A DNA stretch of 14,228 nt. It comes from JAFEBO01 sp044375915 (lineage in GTDB: Bacteria > Planctomycetota > Phycisphaerae > Phycisphaerales > UBA1924). Below, piece after piece: positions 11,688-14,228 of this stretch. The number at the start of each line of letters is the position of its first letter. Positions within the stretch are counted from its first letter, which is position 1. Under the pieces are notes generated by a model. The model did no database searches. It saw only the letters and a list, made by a program, of their open reading frames with translations, and was not told the origin of the DNA. The stretch covers positions 1-14,228 of the forward strand of contig JBILLU010000078.1 of the NCBI GenBank assembly GCA_044375915.1, read 5' to 3'. The translations under genes and the position numbers were made by a program.

Positions 11688-14228
11688 ATGACGCTGACTA
11701 GCCACGCCATTCGCAAGACCTTCATCGAGTTCTTCCGCGCCAAGGGCGGCACCGGCGCCTTCGCGGCCGGGCACACCTTCATCCCCAGTTCGCCCGCCGT
11801 GCCGGTGGACGACCCGACGCTGCTGTTCACCAACGCGGGCATGAACCAGTTCAAGCCGATCTTCCTGGGGCAGGCGGCCCCGGACACGCCCTTGGGCAAG
11901 CTCAAGCGTGCGGTGAACAGCCAGAAGTGCATCCGCGCCGGTGGCAAGCACAACGACCTCGAGGACGTGGGCAAGGACACCTACCACCACACGTTCTTCG
12001 AGATGCTGGGCAACTGGTCGTTCGGCGATTACTTCAAGAAGGAAGCGATCGATTGGGCGTGGGAGCTGCTGACGCAGGTCTACCACATCCCGGCGGACCG
12101 GCTGTACGTGACGTACTTCGAGGGGGCTCCGAAATTGGGTCTCGAGCCGGACCTTGAGACCAAGCAGTTGTGGATGAAGTACCTGCCCGAAAGCCGCGTG
12201 CTGCCGGGCATCTTCAAGGACAACTTCTGGGAGATGGGCGAGACGGGGCCGTGCGGGCCTTGCACTGAGATCCACTTTGACCGGATCGGCGACCGCGACG
12301 CGGCGAAGCTGGTGAACACCGGCGATCCGGATGTGCTGGAGATCTGGAACAACGTCTTCATCCAGTTCGAGCGGCTCGAGGGCGGTGGCCTGCGCCCGCT
12401 CCCCGCCAAGCATGTCGATACCGGCATGGGCCTGGAGCGTCTGGTCAGCGTGCTGCAGAATGCTCGCAGCAACTACGACACGGACGTGTTTGCGCCGATC
12501 TTTGTCGCGATCGAGCGGGCCACGGGCGCCCGCGAGTACCGCGGCAAGCTCGGCGACGCCGACGAGGGCAACATCGATACGGCGTACCGCGTGATCGCGG
12601 ACCACATCCGGTGTCTCACGTTTGCGATCACCGACGGCGCGGTGCCGAGCAATGTCGGGCGTGGGTACGTGCTGCGTCGCATCCTGCGTCGCGCGGTGCG
12701 CTACGGGCGGCAGATGCTGGGCGCGAAGCCCGGTTTCTTCGCGGCGTTGGTGCCGGTGATCGTCGAGCACATGGGTGACGCGTTCCCGGAGTTGCGGCGG
12801 GACCCCAAGAAGGTCGAGAAGATCATTCTGGAAGAAGAAGAGTCCTTCGGGCGCACGCTGGATCGCGGGATGACGCTGTTCTACAAGACGTCGCTTGACA
12901 CCATCGGTGCAGCGGTCGGCGCCACCGAGGCGAACGACAAGAGCGGCTTCACGGCGATCCGCCACGCTGCGGCGACGGCGCCGGACCGGTTCTCGATCCT
13001 CCGGCACTTTGTGCAGACCAAGTGTCCAAAGAAGCCCACGATCTCGGGCGTCGACGCGTTCAAGTTGTACGACACGTACGGCTTCCCGATCGACCTGACC
13101 ACGCTGATGGCCGAGGAGATCGGGATCGCGGTGGATGTCGAGGGCTTTGAGGCCGAGCAGAAGAAGGCGGCGGACCTGAGCCGCGCGGCGGGTCAGAAGG
13201 AAGGCGAGAAGCAGATCACGCTCGACGGCGACGGCGTCGCACGGGTGATGCGTCTGGGCATTTCGCCGACGGACGACTCGCACAAGTTCGATCACACGAT
13301 GATCAAGGCCCATGTGAAGGCGATCTGGAACGGTTCGTCGCTTGATGAGTCGTCGAGGCCGGTCTTCAACCACAAGACGCAAGTCGGCCTGATTCTGGAC
13401 AAGACGTGCTTCTACGCCACGATGGGCGGACAGGAGTGCGACGCGGGCGAGATCGAGGTGATCGGCGAGGCCAAGTCCTCTGCGAACGACAAGCACGACG
13501 GTGGGCGATTCCGCGTGGAGTCGGTCGCGACCTACGGCGGCTACGTGATGCACGTTGGTGTCGTCACCCACGGCGAGATCCGTGTCGGCGATACGGTGGC
13601 GCTGCATGTGGAGAAATCGCGTCGTCACGCGACCGCGTCGAACCATACCTCGACGCACCTGGTCAACTTCGCCCTGCGGACCAAGCTCGGTGACGGCATC
13701 GATCAGAAGGGATCGTCGGTCGCGGCGGATCGCTTCCGTTTCGACTTCTCGCACAACCAGCCGGTGTCGCCCGAGGAACTCGGCGCGGTTGAGAGTGTCG
13801 TCCGCGATTGCGTCAAGCGGAATCTGACCGTGTACGCCCAGCCGGCGCCGCTGGCGGCTGCCAAGCAGATCAGCGGTCTGCGGGCGGTGTTCGGTGAGAC
13901 CTACCCGGATCCCGTTCGTGTTGTTTCGATCGGGCAGCCGGTGCCCGATCTGCTGGAATCGGCTAGCAGCTCCGCGTGGCGAGAGTTGTCGATTGAGTTC
14001 TGCGGCGGAACGCACGTCGCGAGCACGGGCGAGATCGGCGCGTTCGCGATTGTCAGCGAGGAAGCCGTCGCGAAGGGTGTGCGGCGTGTGACGGCGTTGT
14101 CGGGCAAGAAGGCGGAGGAGGCGATTCACGCCGCGGACTCGGCGGAGGCGAGGATCAAGTCGATCGCGCTGCTGCCGGATGATCGGCTCTCGAACGAGGT
14201 GCCGACGTTGTTGAAGTTGCTGGACGAC
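11688..14228 (+). CDS. alaS: Alanyl-tRNA synthetase, 3' end outside window
   Basis: The frame is open from ATG 11688 to the last base (847 codons); the family is usually about 875-900 residues, so only the end of the C-Ala domain is missing. It charges tRNA-Ala. The aminoacylation core shows FTNAGMNQFKPIFLG, CIRAGGKHNDLEDVG (G85 region) and EMLGNWSFGDYFKKEAI. TDGAVPSNVGRGYVLRRILRRAVRYGRQ marks the helical domain. The editing domain has the zinc ligand set HTSTH (H653, H657) and CGGTH (C772, H776). Residues about 402-453 hold an insert of roughly 40 residues before ISGVDAFKLYDTYGFPIDLT, where most bacterial enzymes have a short linker. The ribosome-binding site is weak. A large open frame on the opposite strand is a codon-usage shadow. 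Confidence 0.96.
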   Translation, partial: MTLTSHAIRKTFIEFFRAKGGTGAFAAGHTFIPSSPAVPVDDPTLLFTNAGMNQFKPIFLGQAAPDTPLGKLKRAVNSQKCIRAGGKHNDLEDVGKDTYHHTFFEMLGNWSFGDYFKKEAIDWAWELLTQVYHIPADRLYVTYFEGAPKLGLEPDLETKQLWMKYLPESRVLPGIFKDNFWEMGETGPCGPCTEIHFDRIGDRDAAKLVNTGDPDVLEIWNNVFIQFERLEGGGLRPLPAKHVDTGMGLERLVSVLQNARSNYDTDVFAPIFVAIERATGAREYRGKLGDADEGNIDTAYRVIADHIRCLTFAITDGAVPSNVGRGYVLRRILRRAVRYGRQMLGAKPGFFAALVPVIVEHMGDAFPELRRDPKKVEKIILEEEESFGRTLDRGMTLFYKTSLDTIGAAVGATEANDKSGFTAIRHAAATAPDRFSILRHFVQTKCPKKPTISGVDAFKLYDTYGFPIDLTTLMAEEIGIAVDVEGFEAEQKKAADLSRAAGQKEGEKQITLDGDGVARVMRLGISPTDDSHKFDHTMIKAHVKAIWNGSSLDESSRPVFNHKTQVGLILDKTCFYATMGGQECDAGEIEVIGEAKSSANDKHDGGRFRVESVATYGGYVMHVGVVTHGEIRVGDTVALHVEKSRRHATASNHTSTHLVNFALRTKLGDGIDQKGSSVAADRFRFDFSHNQPVSPEELGAVESVVRDCVKRNLTVYAQPAPLAAAKQISGLRAVFGETYPDPVRVVSIGQPVPDLLESASSSAWRELSIEFCGGTHVASTGEIGAFAIVSEEAVAKGVRRVTALSGKKAEEAIHAADSAEARIKSIALLPDDRLSNEVPTLLKLLDD

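Noticed and set aside
11361..14129. Open frame of 922 codons on the minus strand
   Set aside because: It lies opposite alaS, which has all family motifs. The antisense frame is Arg/His/Leu-rich with no recognisable domain, as expected from GC-rich codon usage.

Overview
The window is GC-rich and densely coded, and contains no RNA gene, transposase or CRISPR array. Three things suggest a planctomycete, probably of the Phycisphaerae: a type I 3-dehydroquinate dehydratase fused to shikimate dehydrogenase, weak or absent Shine-Dalgarno sites with several GTG starts, and short repeats that read through genes as S-P-E-R-K-R-A-G-type peptides. The placement is an inference from style and recalled relatives, not a search result.

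Layout, left to right. Positions 1-355 hold the 3' end of a class I release factor gene (prfA-like). A plus-strand block follows with overlapping genes: a DUF418 membrane protein (452-1927), an HI0933/BaiN-type flavoprotein (1917-3248) and the fused aroDE enzyme (3245-5065). Overlaps of 11 and 4 bases suggest one translationally coupled operon. Next come a repeat-made hairpin, a 14-bp tandem repeat and a small membrane protein (5184-5573). That gene meets, tail to tail, a minus-strand lipid cluster: FabZ-like dehydratase (7217-6819), long acyl carrier protein (6675-6289) and a second FabZ-like dehydratase (6075-5557). Divergent from it is recO (7396-8133), followed by an HDOD protein with a degenerate GGDEF domain (8248-9735). 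A minus-strand soluble transhydrogenase (11310-9871) and a plus-strand alaS (11688 to the window edge) finish the window.

The gene content is mostly housekeeping: translation, the shikimate pathway, fatty-acid-type dehydration, recombination repair and redox balance. I found no convincing new multi-gene system. The unusual signal is in small repeats. One 20-bp core occurs three times: once in frame inside the flavoprotein gene, once supplying the aroDE stop codon, and once inverted to close a perfect 20-bp stem. A different 16-bp inverted pair is embedded in frame in the shikimate dehydrogenase domain. Two long imperfect hairpins built on TTCACCACGGAG-like arms fill two intergenic gaps. A five-tract G-run array, a heptamer repeat and a CTCCGC array crowd the fabZ/recO divergent region.
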